A stretch of 64,000 nucleotides of DNA, taken from Chloroflexota bacterium. Its GTDB lineage: Bacteria > Chloroflexota > Dehalococcoidia > Lucifugimonadales > Lucifugimonadaceae. This document shows, piece after piece, positions 51,708 to 62,000 of the stretch; within the stretch, counting starts at the first letter, position 1; every line of letters begins with the position of its first letter. The DNA lies in contig JABMNO010000047.1 in the NCBI GenBank assembly GCA_013204555.1, positions 50,881 through 114,880 of the forward strand. Reading direction: 5' to 3'. Both the position numbers and the translations under genes were made by a program. A model generated the notes under the pieces. It made no database searches. It was given only the letters and a program-made list of their open reading frames with translations, and was not told where the DNA came from.

Positions 51708-52013
51708 TCAAACCGTCGCGGGCAATTCCTGAATTGCTGCTACGCACGTTTGATAGGGGTAGGTTTGAAACCTGCCCCTTTTCGCGCAATGACAGGTTGC
51801 GATCGGCGCGGTTGCGGCGGCGTTTCCGATGGGTGGATGGAAGAGTCCATCATCGCCAAGCCTCAATCAGCATCCCCTCTGTCCATCGCAATCTGGCGTT
51901 AAAGAAGGGCCCCTCCCCGGGGGCATGGGGAGGGGCGTCGCTTTCAGCGCTCGCGGGGTTGGCGCTGCTCATGTAACACGGGTGTGTCCGCACCCGAATG
52001 TGTTAGTGGTTGT
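51708..52013. other. Intergenic region with two hairpins
   Basis: No gene supported in about 300 bp. Contains the terminator-like hairpin at 51755-51779 and a longer GC-rich one at about 51907-51935 (CCCCTCCCC pairing with GGGGAGGGG). Confidence 0.55.
51755..51784 (+). terminator. Rho-independent terminator of the cupin gene
   Basis: GGGGTAGGTTT and GAAACCTGCCCC pair (one mismatch), followed by TTTT, 48 bp after the cupin stop. Confidence 0.6.
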
Positions 52014-52925
52014 CTATTTGCGTACTTCTCTCAGCAGCGGTCGAGGCAACCCGGATGTGCGGGGCTGGCTGGTGCTGAGAAAGCTGATCGCTCCCTGAAC
52101 TTTGCTGTCCAGGATGCGGAGGGTGGAGATGATGTTGAGCCGCCGATACTCCGGTATCGTTTCGAACGGCAGGAGATCCAACTCTCCAGCGATATTAAGG
52201 GCCGAACCCTCAAGCTTCGAAATATCGACGCCTGTTCTTGGCGCTGGCACTACTTCTTTCTGAACGCGCTCTTCTGCCTTGGTTCCGCGAAGTACTTCTT
52301 CAAGGATCTGCTCAACTGGCTTTAAGGGATTCTTCTTTGCGTAACCAACGATCTTTTCCACGTAGACGGAACTGAGTCGTCCGCTTATGAACGGCTCAGC
52401 GATCTCGCGTTGTCGATCGTGACCATCTATGTCGGCAATAGAACGGCCCTCTTTAAACGTCAGTTCACCAGACGAGACTCGCTCGCCTAGATCAGGAGCG
52501 AGGTTTCGGACTAGGCTTTCGTAATGGTGAATCGTGCCGGGCGTTATGCCCGTGCGGCGAGCGAGTTCCTGCTGGCTGATGCCGAAGCTCTCCCGGTACT
52601 CCAAGAACGCTCTGCCCATCTTCATTGAAGGGACTGTCTCGTGGTGATAGCTCTCACTTAGCTGAAGTTCACGAATCTCCTGTTCGGACAAAGCGTCACG
52701 AATTTCGCATTCGATCTCACTATGACCATCGGAGCTAGCGACTCGCCAGCGACGCTCACCCACAACGATCATGAAGGAGCTTCCACCGTTGGTCTGGCGG
52801 ACCACGACCGGCTGATTTGTTCCTACGTTGCTCAGCCCTTTGCGGAGGTCCGTACCTGTCTTACTCTCAAGTTGTCGATCTTGCTGTGCCGGGTCGGCTA
52901 CGATCTGGCCTACTGGTATCAACAT
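52014..52925 (-). CDS. ParB-like (ParB/RepB/Spo0J family) protein
   Basis: 303 residues from the ATG at 52925; the frame is open to 53102 but that would cross the divergent gene. The ParB/Srx-like domain starts IPVGQIVADPAQQDRQ, then QPVVVRQT and VVGERRWRVASSDGH (the GERR CTPase box). ALSEQEIRELQLSESYHHETV and an HTH with ISQQELARRTGITPGTIHHYESL follow, then a C-terminal part of about 120 residues (KLEGSALNIAGELDLL). In chromosome partitioning ParB binds centromere-like sites, but accessory ParB-like proteins act in plasmid, phage and regulatory systems. The divergent DUF5343-type gene argues for an accessory role. Confidence 0.8.
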   Translation of the reverse strand: MLIPVGQIVADPAQQDRQLESKTGTDLRKGLSNVGTNQPVVVRQTNGGSSFMIVVGERRWRVASSDGHSEIECEIRDALSEQEIRELQLSESYHHETVPSMKMGRAFLEYRESFGISQQELARRTGITPGTIHHYESLVRNLAPDLGERVSSGELTFKEGRSIADIDGHDRQREIAEPFISGRLSSVYVEKIVGYAKKNPLKPVEQILEEVLRGTKAEERVQKEVVPAPRTGVDISKLEGSALNIAGELDLLPFETIPEYRRLNIISTLRILDSKVQGAISFLSTSQPRTSGLPRPLLREVRK

Positions 52926-52954
52926 TTGGCGGCCTCTGCCTGTCGATTGATAAG

Positions 52955-52975
52955 CGATACGTAAGTTGCGTATCG
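52955..52975. promoter_or_regulatory. Inverted repeat between divergent ParB-like and DUF5343-type genes
   Basis: CGATACG, 7-nt spacer TAAGTTG, CGTATCG: perfect 7-bp arms. It lies about 30 bp upstream of the ParB-like start and in the shared promoter region. A binding site for the ParB-like HTH or another regulator is plausible. Confidence 0.5.
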
Positions 52976-53124
52976 ATTGAAGTTCACGACAACAATTCTG
53001 CAAGTTCCTAAAAGTAGAATCAAAAACTGTCCACGGGAATTCCTCTCTGTAGTTGAATTGGGAACTTCGCTGGGGTAGGGTGGCACTTGAACTTGATTTC
53101 AACCGTATCCCCGGATTGGGAAAG

Positions 53125-53832
53125 ATGGTCGAAGGCCAACTTCAAATTCCTCCGTATGTGCCATACCGCACATTCCGGAACTTCATAGAACAGTTACGTG
53201 ACGGCATTCCTGCAAGAATTGACCGCAGTGTTTGGGGTGCTCGCTACTCAGGATCATCTGGAATTCAGTTGATGACGGCATTGAAAGTTCTGGAACTTAC
53301 TGATGAGGACGGCCGTCCGACCAACGTGCTTGAGGATCTCGTGCACGCGGAAGGCGATGAGCGCAGGGCGGCGCTGACCTCAATCCTGCAGAGTCATTAC
53401 GTGCCGATATTCCGACTTGATCTTGAGCGCGCCACCCGTGCGCAGATCTCGGAGGCGTTCAAGGTCTACGGTGCTCGTGAGGGCGTTCTGCGCAAGTGCG
53501 AGAACTTCTTTGTACAGGCGGCTCAGGACGCCGGAATAGAGCTCTCTCAGTACATTCTTGCGCGCCGACACACTAAGCGCGCATCAGCCCAGGGCCGCCC
53601 CCGTCAGTCCAGTCCTGGCGGAGCTCCCGCCAGGCCTGCCTCAGACCCGGCCAGGGAGATCAAATCGTTGGCCGAGATGGTGCTGCAAAAGTATCCAGAT
53701 TTTGACCCGACCTGGGATTCGCAGGTCCAGGAAAAGTGGCTTGAGGGCATCGGTAAGCTCTATGAGAACCTTGGTGGGGTTCCGGCCTCAAGAGGGCCTG
53801 ATTCGGGCACAACAGACGCGGTGGCAGACTAG
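53125..53832 (+). CDS. DUF5343-type protein
   Basis: 235 residues if it starts at the ATG at 53125; a GTG at 53080 or TTG at 53053 would extend it by 15 to 24 residues. The family blocks are YVPYRTFRNFIEQLRDGIP, SRIDRS-like (ARIDRSVWG), GIQLMTALKVLELTDEDGRP, and RKCENFFVQAAQDAGIELS. It ends with a low-complexity linker and a helix. DUF5343 proteins are accessory proteins of unknown biochemistry; here the gene is divergent from a ParB-like gene. No membrane segment. Confidence 0.75.
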   Translation: MVEGQLQIPPYVPYRTFRNFIEQLRDGIPARIDRSVWGARYSGSSGIQLMTALKVLELTDEDGRPTNVLEDLVHAEGDERRAALTSILQSHYVPIFRLDLERATRAQISEAFKVYGAREGVLRKCENFFVQAAQDAGIELSQYILARRHTKRASAQGRPRQSSPGGAPARPASDPAREIKSLAEMVLQKYPDFDPTWDSQVQEKWLEGIGKLYENLGGVPASRGPDSGTTDAVAD

Positions 53833-54461
53833 TCTTCGTTCCGGTCAGGGCGGCTCATCTGAGTTACGCCGATTGTGGCCAGGTGATCAGACGAAGGCGG
53901 TCTGGATATGACCAGTTTGAACTCTGTCACATTGACCAACGTGATGGAGCTGTTTGGAACTTCACGAAGCATCATTGGCTCAAAACGCTTCCCCTCGGCG
54001 TAATCCAGCAGGACGCTGATCGTTCCGCCGTGGACAAAGAGGGCCGGGCGTGAACTTTCATCTAACACTTCCACGACGTCCCGCGTAAAGCTGTAGATGA
54101 TCCGCTCCTCAAACTCCGGCGTGCTCTCGCCATCAAACTCAGAGAAATCCGCCACCGGCGGGCCATTGTAGAGACGCCGCTTGATTGTCTCGATGGGGGC
54201 ATCCCGTAAATCGCCTATGCGCACTTCGTCCAGTCCCGGCAATGCCACTGGCGTTAGCCCGCTGTACTGGACGGCGCGCGCTGCTGACTCTTTCGCCCGC
54301 TGGAGGCCGCTGGTGAAGATGTGCGTTATGCCAGCACTCTCCAGGGCGTCGCAGGCAGCATCAGCCTGTCTCTGGCCCAATTCTGTCAGGCTAGCGTTGC
54401 TTGGATAGAGATGGTCATCGCCAATCTCTGTTTCGCCGTGGCGAACGAGGTAGAGGTCCAT
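53829..54461 (-). CDS. Histidine phosphatase family protein
   Basis: 210 residues. The phosphohistidine motif LVRHGETE starts at residue 4 (His8). SLTELGQRQADAACDAL and TSGLQRAKESAARAV (second Arg) follow, and FVHGGTISVLL carries the second catalytic His. Relatives are phosphoglycerate mutases and alpha-ribazole or sugar phosphatases. The final plus-strand gene overlaps its end by 4 bp. It sits 45 bp downstream of the large YhaN-like gene, perhaps in the same unit. Confidence 0.88.
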   Translation of the reverse strand: MDLYLVRHGETEIGDDHLYPSNASLTELGQRQADAACDALESAGITHIFTSGLQRAKESAARAVQYSGLTPVALPGLDEVRIGDLRDAPIETIKRRLYNGPPVADFSEFDGESTPEFEERIIYSFTRDVVEVLDESSRPALFVHGGTISVLLDYAEGKRFEPMMLREVPNSSITLVNVTEFKLVISRPPSSDHLATIGVTQMSRPDRNED

Positions 54462-54506
54462 TCAACAATCGTACCCGCGCCCGGCCTCGAGCGCGCTCAA
54501 GGCTGT

Positions 54507-57500
54507 TTAGCCGGCTGCGACTTCCTTGAAAGGAGATTCCAGGTCCGTGGCGTCCACCAGGTGGATCTGGTCCGGGTTACCCAGCACTGCGAATCGTGCG
54601 CCTGCCCTGGCGTCAGAAGTGACACATATCACCTGCTGGTTCGCCGCAAGAGCCGCCAGGCCGCCCATGGCGATTCGTGAGTCGGCGGGCTCCAGGGATC
54701 CAAAGAAGTCGTTCAACACCATTGGCACTGATCCTGCGGCAGCGCCGTAGATTTGCGCTGCACCTGCTCTCAGCGCCATGAACAGCGCTGATGAGTCGAC
54801 CTCACGAGGGTCTGAGACGTTGCCTTCCCGATCAACGACGCTGTAACCGATGGTGTTGCGACCGTCACTTGCAGTAATCATCTCAATGCCGTCATACGCG
54901 TCACCTGTGAGCATCTTCAAGAATCGGACGGAGGCGGCAATGATCTGATCGCTGAGTGGCCTGCCCAGGATTGAGGTCATTGGAGGTGGCGTGTGCCTTC
55001 CGCTTTCCAGGTTCCGTTCTACGTCTTCTGGAATCTCAGGGAGGTGGGCGAGTTCGGTCTCTCCGTCCGCCATATCCTGCTCAAGAAGGCTCAACTGAGC
55101 GTGAAGCCTGTCAATTCGTTCTGGCAATTCAGCCAGTTCCGCATGAGCCCTCTCATGGTTGATTGATTTGAGATCTGCCTTAAGTTCCGCCGCGTCTATG
55201 CCAGTAATCAATGGCGTTTCGTAACGCAATCGCTCGAGTTGTGAAGATAGTTCTTTGCGTTTCGCTGATCCCTCTACCAGGGACCGGAACTCCATCTCGT
55301 CTGCGGCTCCAGCCTCGTCAAGGACGGACTGCATTTTGAAATCCACTTCACTCCACTCCGCGTCAGCTTCAGCGCGTTCCTTCTCAAGGGTCCGAAGTTC
55401 AGTGGTCATATCAGCGACGCGGCTTATTCGTGAATTCGCACCAATCGCAACCCGCTCCAGCGACCTGAAACAGAGGTCTATGGACACGCTCTCGTCGAGG
55501 CTGGAGTCGGCAAGATTTCTGATCCTGGCTTCGATACGATCTGCGTCGCCACGAAGCTTTGCGACCTGCTGCTCAAGATCCTCGCACGCCGTGACCTGAC
55601 TTCTGATGGGATCAAGAGTATCGAGGACTCGTCTCACCTGTGTTACGGACATTTCCGTGTCGAGATCTACTCCAAACAGCCACTCCTGCCAGCCTTCCTG
55701 GGCATGGGTGACAGCGCCGCTGGTCTCGGCGGTCCGGTCTCGTTTGGCGTTGACCTCGGACTGTGCTGCGATGACCGCCTGTTTCAGAGCCTCAACCTCT
55801 GTACGTCGTTCCTCAAGTTCACTCCGACGGGCTGCTCGGCGCTCGGTTCGAGCGATCTCGTAACCGATAGTTTCCGGCGTCACCGTGCCAAAGTGTTCTT
55901 TTTTCTGGTCTACGGAAGCAGCGTAAATTCCAAGAAGACGATCAACCTCAGCTTCGAGCTGCTCTACTTGTAGCGAGGCACGCGCCACGGAGTGGTCAAG
56001 CGCTTTCTGCGGGTCGTCAATCTCAAACGAATTCGATTGAGACTCGTCCTCGGCTACTGATTCTGCTGCTTTGGGTGCATCCGCTTCTGAGGCTACTGGA
56101 GCGGCATCGTCTGTCTCATTGGAACCGGCGTTAGCATCTTCAGACTCAACGACCTTGTCATCCGCGTTGGCATCACCGACCTCGGCTACTTCGGAGCCCT
56201 CTGCCGTCGTCTCGTCAGACTTGGCGGCGGATGCGCTTTCCTCTACTTCAACACCCGCCTCCGGGTTGGTGTCGGCTGCCACAACAGCTTGCTCGCCAGG
56301 CTTCCTGATTCGGGAAATCAATGCGCCCAGAAGGCCAGAGAAGCTGGATGATGCTTCAACTGCATCATCGGACATCTCTCCGACGATGTCGTCATCGTCC
56401 GGCTGCTGTGATTGCCGAGCCGACATGATCCGGGCGAGAAGTCCGTTGAGTAGTCCGGGCTTAGACTCCTCTTCGGCGCGTTCCTGCGCTTCTTTCAGGT
56501 CATCTGGCACATCAGACTGCGCCCGGGCGATAGAGTCTGCCACTTCCTCATCATCTTCTGATGAAGTTTCTTCCTCGGTGATCTCAGCGGAGATGGCAGC
56601 CAGCAAATCATCTGGATCTTCTTCGTCAGCATCGTCCTCAGATTCAGATGAAACATCTTCTGACTTCCTGGAGGAGATGAATTTGCCAATCAAGTTCATG
56701 ATGCTGAAAGGCGACTGTTTGGTTTCCAGCTCATCTACCTCGGTCGACGATTCATCCGCCTCTTCATCGTCGCTATCTTCGGACTCATCGCGTGTGTCTT
56801 CAGAGTCTTCAACACTTGGCGAGCCGCCCCTCATGCTGGTGATCTTGCTGATCAGCTTCATGATGCCGAATGGCGACTTCGATGTTTCCAGATCACTCGC
56901 TTCAGTGGGTTCGGCCTCCATCTCGTCAACATCGTCGCCAACGATAGCTTCATTGGAAGATGTTGTCGGTTCGGCGGGTTCGCTATTCATTTTCGCTAGC
57001 TTGCCAACTAGCGACATGACGATGATTCGCAATTTAGTCGACGCAGACGCAGCGGTTGCTTCTACGGCGAGCCCGGACTCCGACTCGGAACTTGCGGCAT
57101 TGGACTTAGGATTCGAGAACCGCGAAATAATTTCTTTGATCCCGAATGGCGAGCGTTTGGCTGCGGCAATTGGAGTCGCGCCAGGCTCGGCGCCGGTGAG
57201 GCCCTGCTCTGTTGCCTTCGCCGCCCGTTTTGCCTGGTAAGTCTGGACAGTGCTGACAATCGTGGCTCCAGAAACCTGCACAGCCCTCAGAAGATGGCCT
57301 TTGATGGTCGTGGGCCGCTGCGCAGCCTTTACGTCTGGCTCCAATAACACCTTCATCCGGGGCCGACGCTGCAACTGAAGATACGTTGCGCCAAATGCCG
57401 TACCCACGAGACCAGCACCCAGCATCACAAGTCCAGTCCGGGCAGTCATCGAATCGTGCGCTATCAGCGCAGCTGCCCAGATGATGATTCCAGTCAGAGC

Positions 57501-58895
57501 AAACAAACCGCTCACACCCATCTGTGCCATGACCAGCATGTGGCTGAGCCCGGATCCAATCCGCCCCGCTTCGGTGCGCTTGACCTCAATGGAGGCTACT
57601 TCAGCCCGCTTGGTGGTTATAGCCAACAAGTTGGCCTTGAGCCGATTCAGAATATCCAGACGTGACTCAAGTTCTTCTGGAACGTCTTCCGCCACGTCAC
57701 TCAGTTGGCTAAGTCGCATCTCCGCTGAAGCGACTTCGGCTTCCGCTTTCCCCAGCTCAGTAGAGACTCCTTGAAGTTCCTTCTGAGCGTTGGCATGTGC
57801 TGATTCGGACTCTGACATCGCTATGGAGTGGAGTTCGATATCGGCAGGAACAACCTCAGCGGCGAACTTTTGCGCTCGCTCAACTGTCCATCCACCTTCG
57901 ATCTGACTTAGATGAGATTCAAGGCCAGCGCGAGATGTCTTTAGCTTCGCCTCGGTTTCCTCAGCGTTAGCAACCAGTTGCTCAAACTCTTGCCGCCCAT
58001 CAAGCAGCGACTCAATCTCTGCCAGTTCCGCCAACTCATCGTCGGACGGTTGAATCGCTTCGATCGCTTCAACTCGCTGCTCTTCTGTGACTCTCGCGGC
58101 CTCAGCTTTGGATCGCGCCATAGAGAGAGAGGATGAGGCCATCTCGAGTGAGATCAACGGGTCATCACCCATGTAAGGGAGGCGAGGGAGTTCGCTCATC
58201 TGGCGCTGCAGTTCCAGCATGCTGTTCCACGCTGGCCGTAACTCAGTGAGCAGCTCTAGCCGGGCCTGGCGCTTGCGGGCGCTTCTCAAACGCCGCCCAA
58301 CGCCTATGACAGAGCGCTGAAGGTTGTCGACTCTCGCTATCTGCAGCGATCGCCCGGCACGCATCTCTTCCATGATCTCGTAGATCGATGGTGGGCGATC
58401 AGCGAAGCCGGCAGCCTGTCTGGCGGCTGACTCTTCTTCCGCCGCGACTCGCGCAATCTCGGCAAGAGTTTGGGCTATCTGGAACTTGACGACGTTCCGG
58501 AAGCGCTCAAAGTCGGCCGGATCGATTGAATATATGCTCCGAAGTTGTTGGGGGTTTGCTGTCCCAACAAGCTGCTCAAGGTTTCTGTCAGCGCCTGTGA
58601 CAGTGACGAGTCCGCCCTCACCAGAGAGATCAACGGACCCCATTCGGCTGTATCGGGAGACCGTGACAGGCCCTTCGTCGGATTCAAATCCCAGGAATCC
58701 GCCGTAAGTTCCGTTCTTGGTCGCCGTTGATCCGGTGCTGCCGAAGCCAAAGAGAACGCTCCAAATGAACGCTCTCAAAGCGCGAGCAGACTGCTCATCT
58801 TTTGTGACGACAAGATTGAATCCGGGCCTGAAGTCTCCAATGAGAGCATCACGGAACGGGCCGTATCCATCTATGTAGAGGCTGTTTAGAAACAC
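54507..58895 (-). CDS. Giant YhaN-like protein with degenerate ATPase motifs, membrane hairpin and acidic insert
   Basis: About 1462 residues from a GTG at 58895 (MFLNSLYIDGYGPFRDA), aligned to the start of the neighbour at 59055; the frame is open to 58949. It has the two-ended layout of SbcC/RecN-like ATPases, but where the neighbour has GPNEAGKS this protein has TKDEQSARA, so the Walker A lysine is lost. Near the end the signature and Walker B regions (SSALFMALRAG, PMVLNDFFGSLEP) are also altered. Long coiled coils flank a membrane hairpin (about 451-475, 485-507) and then about 400 residues of acidic linker with six short amphipathic helices (SPFGIMKLISKI type). It is probably a non-hydrolysing partner or scaffold. 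No family member with this insert is known to me. Confidence 0.7.
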   Translation of the reverse strand: MFLNSLYIDGYGPFRDALIGDFRPGFNLVVTKDEQSARALRAFIWSVLFGFGSTGSTATKNGTYGGFLGFESDEGPVTVSRYSRMGSVDLSGEGGLVTVTGADRNLEQLVGTANPQQLRSIYSIDPADFERFRNVVKFQIAQTLAEIARVAAEEESAARQAAGFADRPPSIYEIMEEMRAGRSLQIARVDNLQRSVIGVGRRLRSARKRQARLELLTELRPAWNSMLELQRQMSELPRLPYMGDDPLISLEMASSSLSMARSKAEAARVTEEQRVEAIEAIQPSDDELAELAEIESLLDGRQEFEQLVANAEETEAKLKTSRAGLESHLSQIEGGWTVERAQKFAAEVVPADIELHSIAMSESESAHANAQKELQGVSTELGKAEAEVASAEMRLSQLSDVAEDVPEELESRLDILNRLKANLLAITTKRAEVASIEVKRTEAGRIGSGLSHMLVMAQMGVSGLFALTGIIIWAAALIAHDSMTARTGLVMLGAGLVGTAFGATYLQLQRRPRMKVLLEPDVKAAQRPTTIKGHLLRAVQVSGATIVSTVQTYQAKRAAKATEQGLTGAEPGATPIAAAKRSPFGIKEIISRFSNPKSNAASSESESGLAVEATAASASTKLRIIVMSLVGKLAKMNSEPAEPTTSSNEAIVGDDVDEMEAEPTEASDLETSKSPFGIMKLISKITSMRGGSPSVEDSEDTRDESEDSDDEEADESSTEVDELETKQSPFSIMNLIGKFISSRKSEDVSSESEDDADEEDPDDLLAAISAEITEEETSSEDDEEVADSIARAQSDVPDDLKEAQERAEEESKPGLLNGLLARIMSARQSQQPDDDDIVGEMSDDAVEASSSFSGLLGALISRIRKPGEQAVVAADTNPEAGVEVEESASAAKSDETTAEGSEVAEVGDANADDKVVESEDANAGSNETDDAAPVASEADAPKAAESVAEDESQSNSFEIDDPQKALDHSVARASLQVEQLEAEVDRLLGIYAASVDQKKEHFGTVTPETIGYEIARTERRAARRSELEERRTEVEALKQAVIAAQSEVNAKRDRTAETSGAVTHAQEGWQEWLFGVDLDTEMSVTQVRRVLDTLDPIRSQVTACEDLEQQVAKLRGDADRIEARIRNLADSSLDESVSIDLCFRSLERVAIGANSRISRVADMTTELRTLEKERAEADAEWSEVDFKMQSVLDEAGAADEMEFRSLVEGSAKRKELSSQLERLRYETPLITGIDAAELKADLKSINHERAHAELAELPERIDRLHAQLSLLEQDMADGETELAHLPEIPEDVERNLESGRHTPPPMTSILGRPLSDQIIAASVRFLKMLTGDAYDGIEMITASDGRNTIGYSVVDREGNVSDPREVDSSALFMALRAGAAQIYGAAAGSVPMVLNDFFGSLEPADSRIAMGGLAALAANQQVICVTSDARAGARFAVLGNPDQIHLVDATDLESPFKEVAAG
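56016..57240 (-). repeat. Segment encoding six amphipathic helix repeats in acidic linkers
   Basis: Within the preceding gene, residues roughly 580-985. Repeat cores, in order: RSPFGIKEIISRF, LRIIVMSLVGKLAKM, KSPFGIMKLISKITS, QSPFSIMNLIGKFIS, KPGLLNGLLARIMSA and SSFSGLLGALISRIR. Linkers are rich in Asp, Glu and Ser. An antisense open frame spans the region only because of this bias. Confidence 0.7.
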
Positions 58896-59054
58896 GTATC
58901 CCCGCCAGATTGCCGTCGCCGTAGTGTGTCGGTCAAACAGGAGACGCACTGCGCGATGTCACGAGGTTATGGGGATTGAGCCGCAAAGTATTTTGTGCAC
59001 ACCCCAATGCTTACAGGGGGTATCCACCCAGCCTTAGGTCTCCGGTGGGGATAT

Positions 59055-62000
59055 TCAGAGTCTCACGATGGCAGGTGGCGGAGCGCCCGTATCTTCCGCT
59101 GACTTCATGAATCCCTCTACCGTGCTCTCGTGACAGGTCAGCGAAAGAATCTGGTGTGTGCCGGATAGTCGGGTAATGGACTCGAATGCGGACCGAGCGC
59201 GTTTTTCATCGAAGTTGACTGTGACGTCGTCCATCACCAGGGGCAGTGGCTCGGAGTGTTCACAGTACTCCTTGATGAGCGCGAAGCGTATCGCCAGGTA
59301 CAACTGCTCCGCTGTGCCGCGTGATAGCTCATCCACAGTTTTCGCCACGTCGTGCTCATCAAATACTCTGATCTCATCCTCGCCCAGAACCGTTTCAATT
59401 CGCGTGTATCCACCGCTGGTCAAATACTTGAAATAGTCTGTCGCGTGCTGCATCAACGGCGCCTGCCGTTCCCGTTGGTAGCGCTCTCGTGTGGACAGAA
59501 TCGCGTGGTGGGCCACTGACAGCACCGCCCACCGGTGGGCCTGCTCTTCTATCGCCTGTTCCAACTCGTCGATCTTTAACTCGTGCGGTGCTGTCGGATT
59601 CGACTTTTCAAGTTCTTTCTTCTGGTTGCGTAAAGCCCCAAGAATCTCTCTCTGCGCACCCCGATCCGTATCCAGAAGCCCGATGCGATCTTCCGCCGCG
59701 GCCAATTCGGCAGTGATCTCTTCATGTGCTCTCATAGAGATCTCTTCAAGGATTGAATTTGGGCCGCTTTCGTTCACCGCCGGTTGGTCTGCGACGAGGT
59801 CTGCAAGAGACCGCTCGGCGATTACCCGTGCCTGGAGTTCGCGAGCAATGGACCTGAACTCTTCCGGAGAACTGCATTTGGCGATTTCGAAGAGGTGAGT
59901 TTCTTTCTGCTCAAGAGCAGTGATCTGAGTTTCAAGCGTTTTGATACTCTCGGATAGCTCGCGTATTGCGTTCTTGATCGCGCGCGACGTAGCTGAGTTA
60001 GCCACGTATGACTCAAACACCGCAGATAGTTGAGCTATCGCGCCTCCCGCCTGACCAGTTGATGCTGGCGGAAGACCGAGGGCCGCGGTGAGTGGACTCA
60101 ATGCCAATTCCACATCTTCAATTGTGGTGCTGATCGCAGTCACTCTTCGCTCGAAGTCCATGACGTTGGCCTCGCGGAGCTTCAGGCGTTCGACACGTTC
60201 AACAGATGCCAACGCTTGAGCGCGATCAAACCTGTCACTGAATCCGAGTTCGATCATCAACGCCCGCCAGTCAGCCTCCCCTTCGTCCAGTCCTCTGGCG
60301 TTAGACGACACGACTTCGGTCGCAGCTTCAATCTCCGCATCAGCCCGACCGAGATCGGCTGAAAGGTCGGCTCGCTGTAATTCGTACCGTTCGAAATCGG
60401 AGCGCCGCTCTATGTCGATACGGTTAGCAGACTGGAGTTCTACGACGCGTCTCTCCGACGTGTCATCTTCAAGATTCAGGTCGTTTAGGAGCCTTTGAAT
60501 CTCGGAGTTCACATTTGCTGCGGTGTCGATGACTGAGAGACTTGTCTTTCGAGTGAACAGATACCCGGCAATTGCGATCAATCCTGCCCCGCCCGCGACC
60601 CCAATCACTTCTCCAAGTCCAATGGAGAGGGCGATCAGGACGGCTCCCACGGCTGCGGCTGCGATTGCCACGACGGGATTTGAGAGCGGTCCGGGTGAGG
60701 TTGACGCAGATGTGGGCGCCGAGCGCCCATCGATCAGTGCGAGCCGCAAACTTTCCAGTTTGGCATCGCGGTCCCTGAGTTCCATCTCAATCAGGCCTGG
60801 GACATCAGTCAGTGCGTCTTTACGGCGTACCACGTCTTCAAGGTCTCGCCGGACTTTCTCCTGCGCAGACTTGATCGTTTCAAGATTACCGAGAGCAGCG
60901 CTGGCCACGCTGGTGGCGTGGTCCCGTTCCGCCTGGGTGGATGTAATCCGTACTCTTGCACCTTCAAAGTCGACAAAACTGTCCAACGTAGCGGTCGACC
61001 AACCATCGCCAAGAGATTCAAGTCCGCTTACCAGGCCTTCTCGTTCTGCATCAAGTTGGGCCTTCACATCAGAGAGATCACGTGCAGCGTCTTCATACGA
61101 CTGCTGCCTGGACAGGATGCCCCTGATCTCAACTTCATATTCTCCAACGGCGGAGTGGGGTTCCACCGTCTGCAGTTCCTCTGTTCGACTCTTCAAACGA
61201 AGTTCAACGGCCGAAAGCTGCTGCGTGCTTCCGACCAGATCCGCCGTGAGTTCATTTAATTGGTCAAGACCGTCAGGTGGAAAGCCATTGGTTTGCCGAA
61301 ACCGTGCAATCTGCTCTTCAAGAAGCTTCTTGCGAGCTGCCACAGGCCTTAGTTCATTAACTAATTTCAACCTGGCCGCTGTTGTTCTGGATTTCGAAAG
61401 CTCTAAATCAAGGCCGCCGATTAAGCTCTCCACCTCTTCAATTCCCACCGACAGGTCTTCATATCCGCTGGCGCGCGCCGCTGCATCCCGAAGATCACGC
61501 CGCTCCTGGGCCATTGCCGTCAGGTTTTTTCTGAGCAGGCCCGCGCTAGGAGACCAGAGGCCAGATGGTGATGATCGTTCACCTTCAAGTCGCTTCATCG
61601 CGTCAGGGAGGCTGACTTCGCCCAGACCCAGGCCGGCTGAGTAGATGCGATCTCGAATCTGATCGGCCCCGAGCGTGTCGATCGATTCCAACTCGGAGAG
61701 ACTGATGCTGAAAACATTTTGGTAGAGCGTTTCATCAATTCGACCGAGAATTGCCGTTAGCAACTCCTGTCCACCGCCCTCATTCCCGCTCACAACCGGT
61801 GGCCTCCGTTCCGTCCGTTGTACGGTGAACTTCTTGCCATCCTCCGCCAGTATCGATAGTGACCCGGCGCCGGGTCCGGTAGTCGCGTGCGTGTAGTTGA
61901 ACTTGGTGGCCCCGGTCGATCGCGCGTTCATTCGGCCGAACAGGACCATCCGGATGAAGGCCCTGATGGCGGACTTGCCGGCCTCATTCGGCCCGTGAAC

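Noticed and set aside
56071..57240. 389-codon Ser-rich plus-strand frame
   Set aside because: It is the antisense shadow of the Asp/Glu/Ser-rich insert of the giant YhaN-like protein.
60523..61644. 373-codon plus-strand frame
   Set aside because: Antisense to the SbcC-like gene; Arg/Ser-rich composition without motifs.
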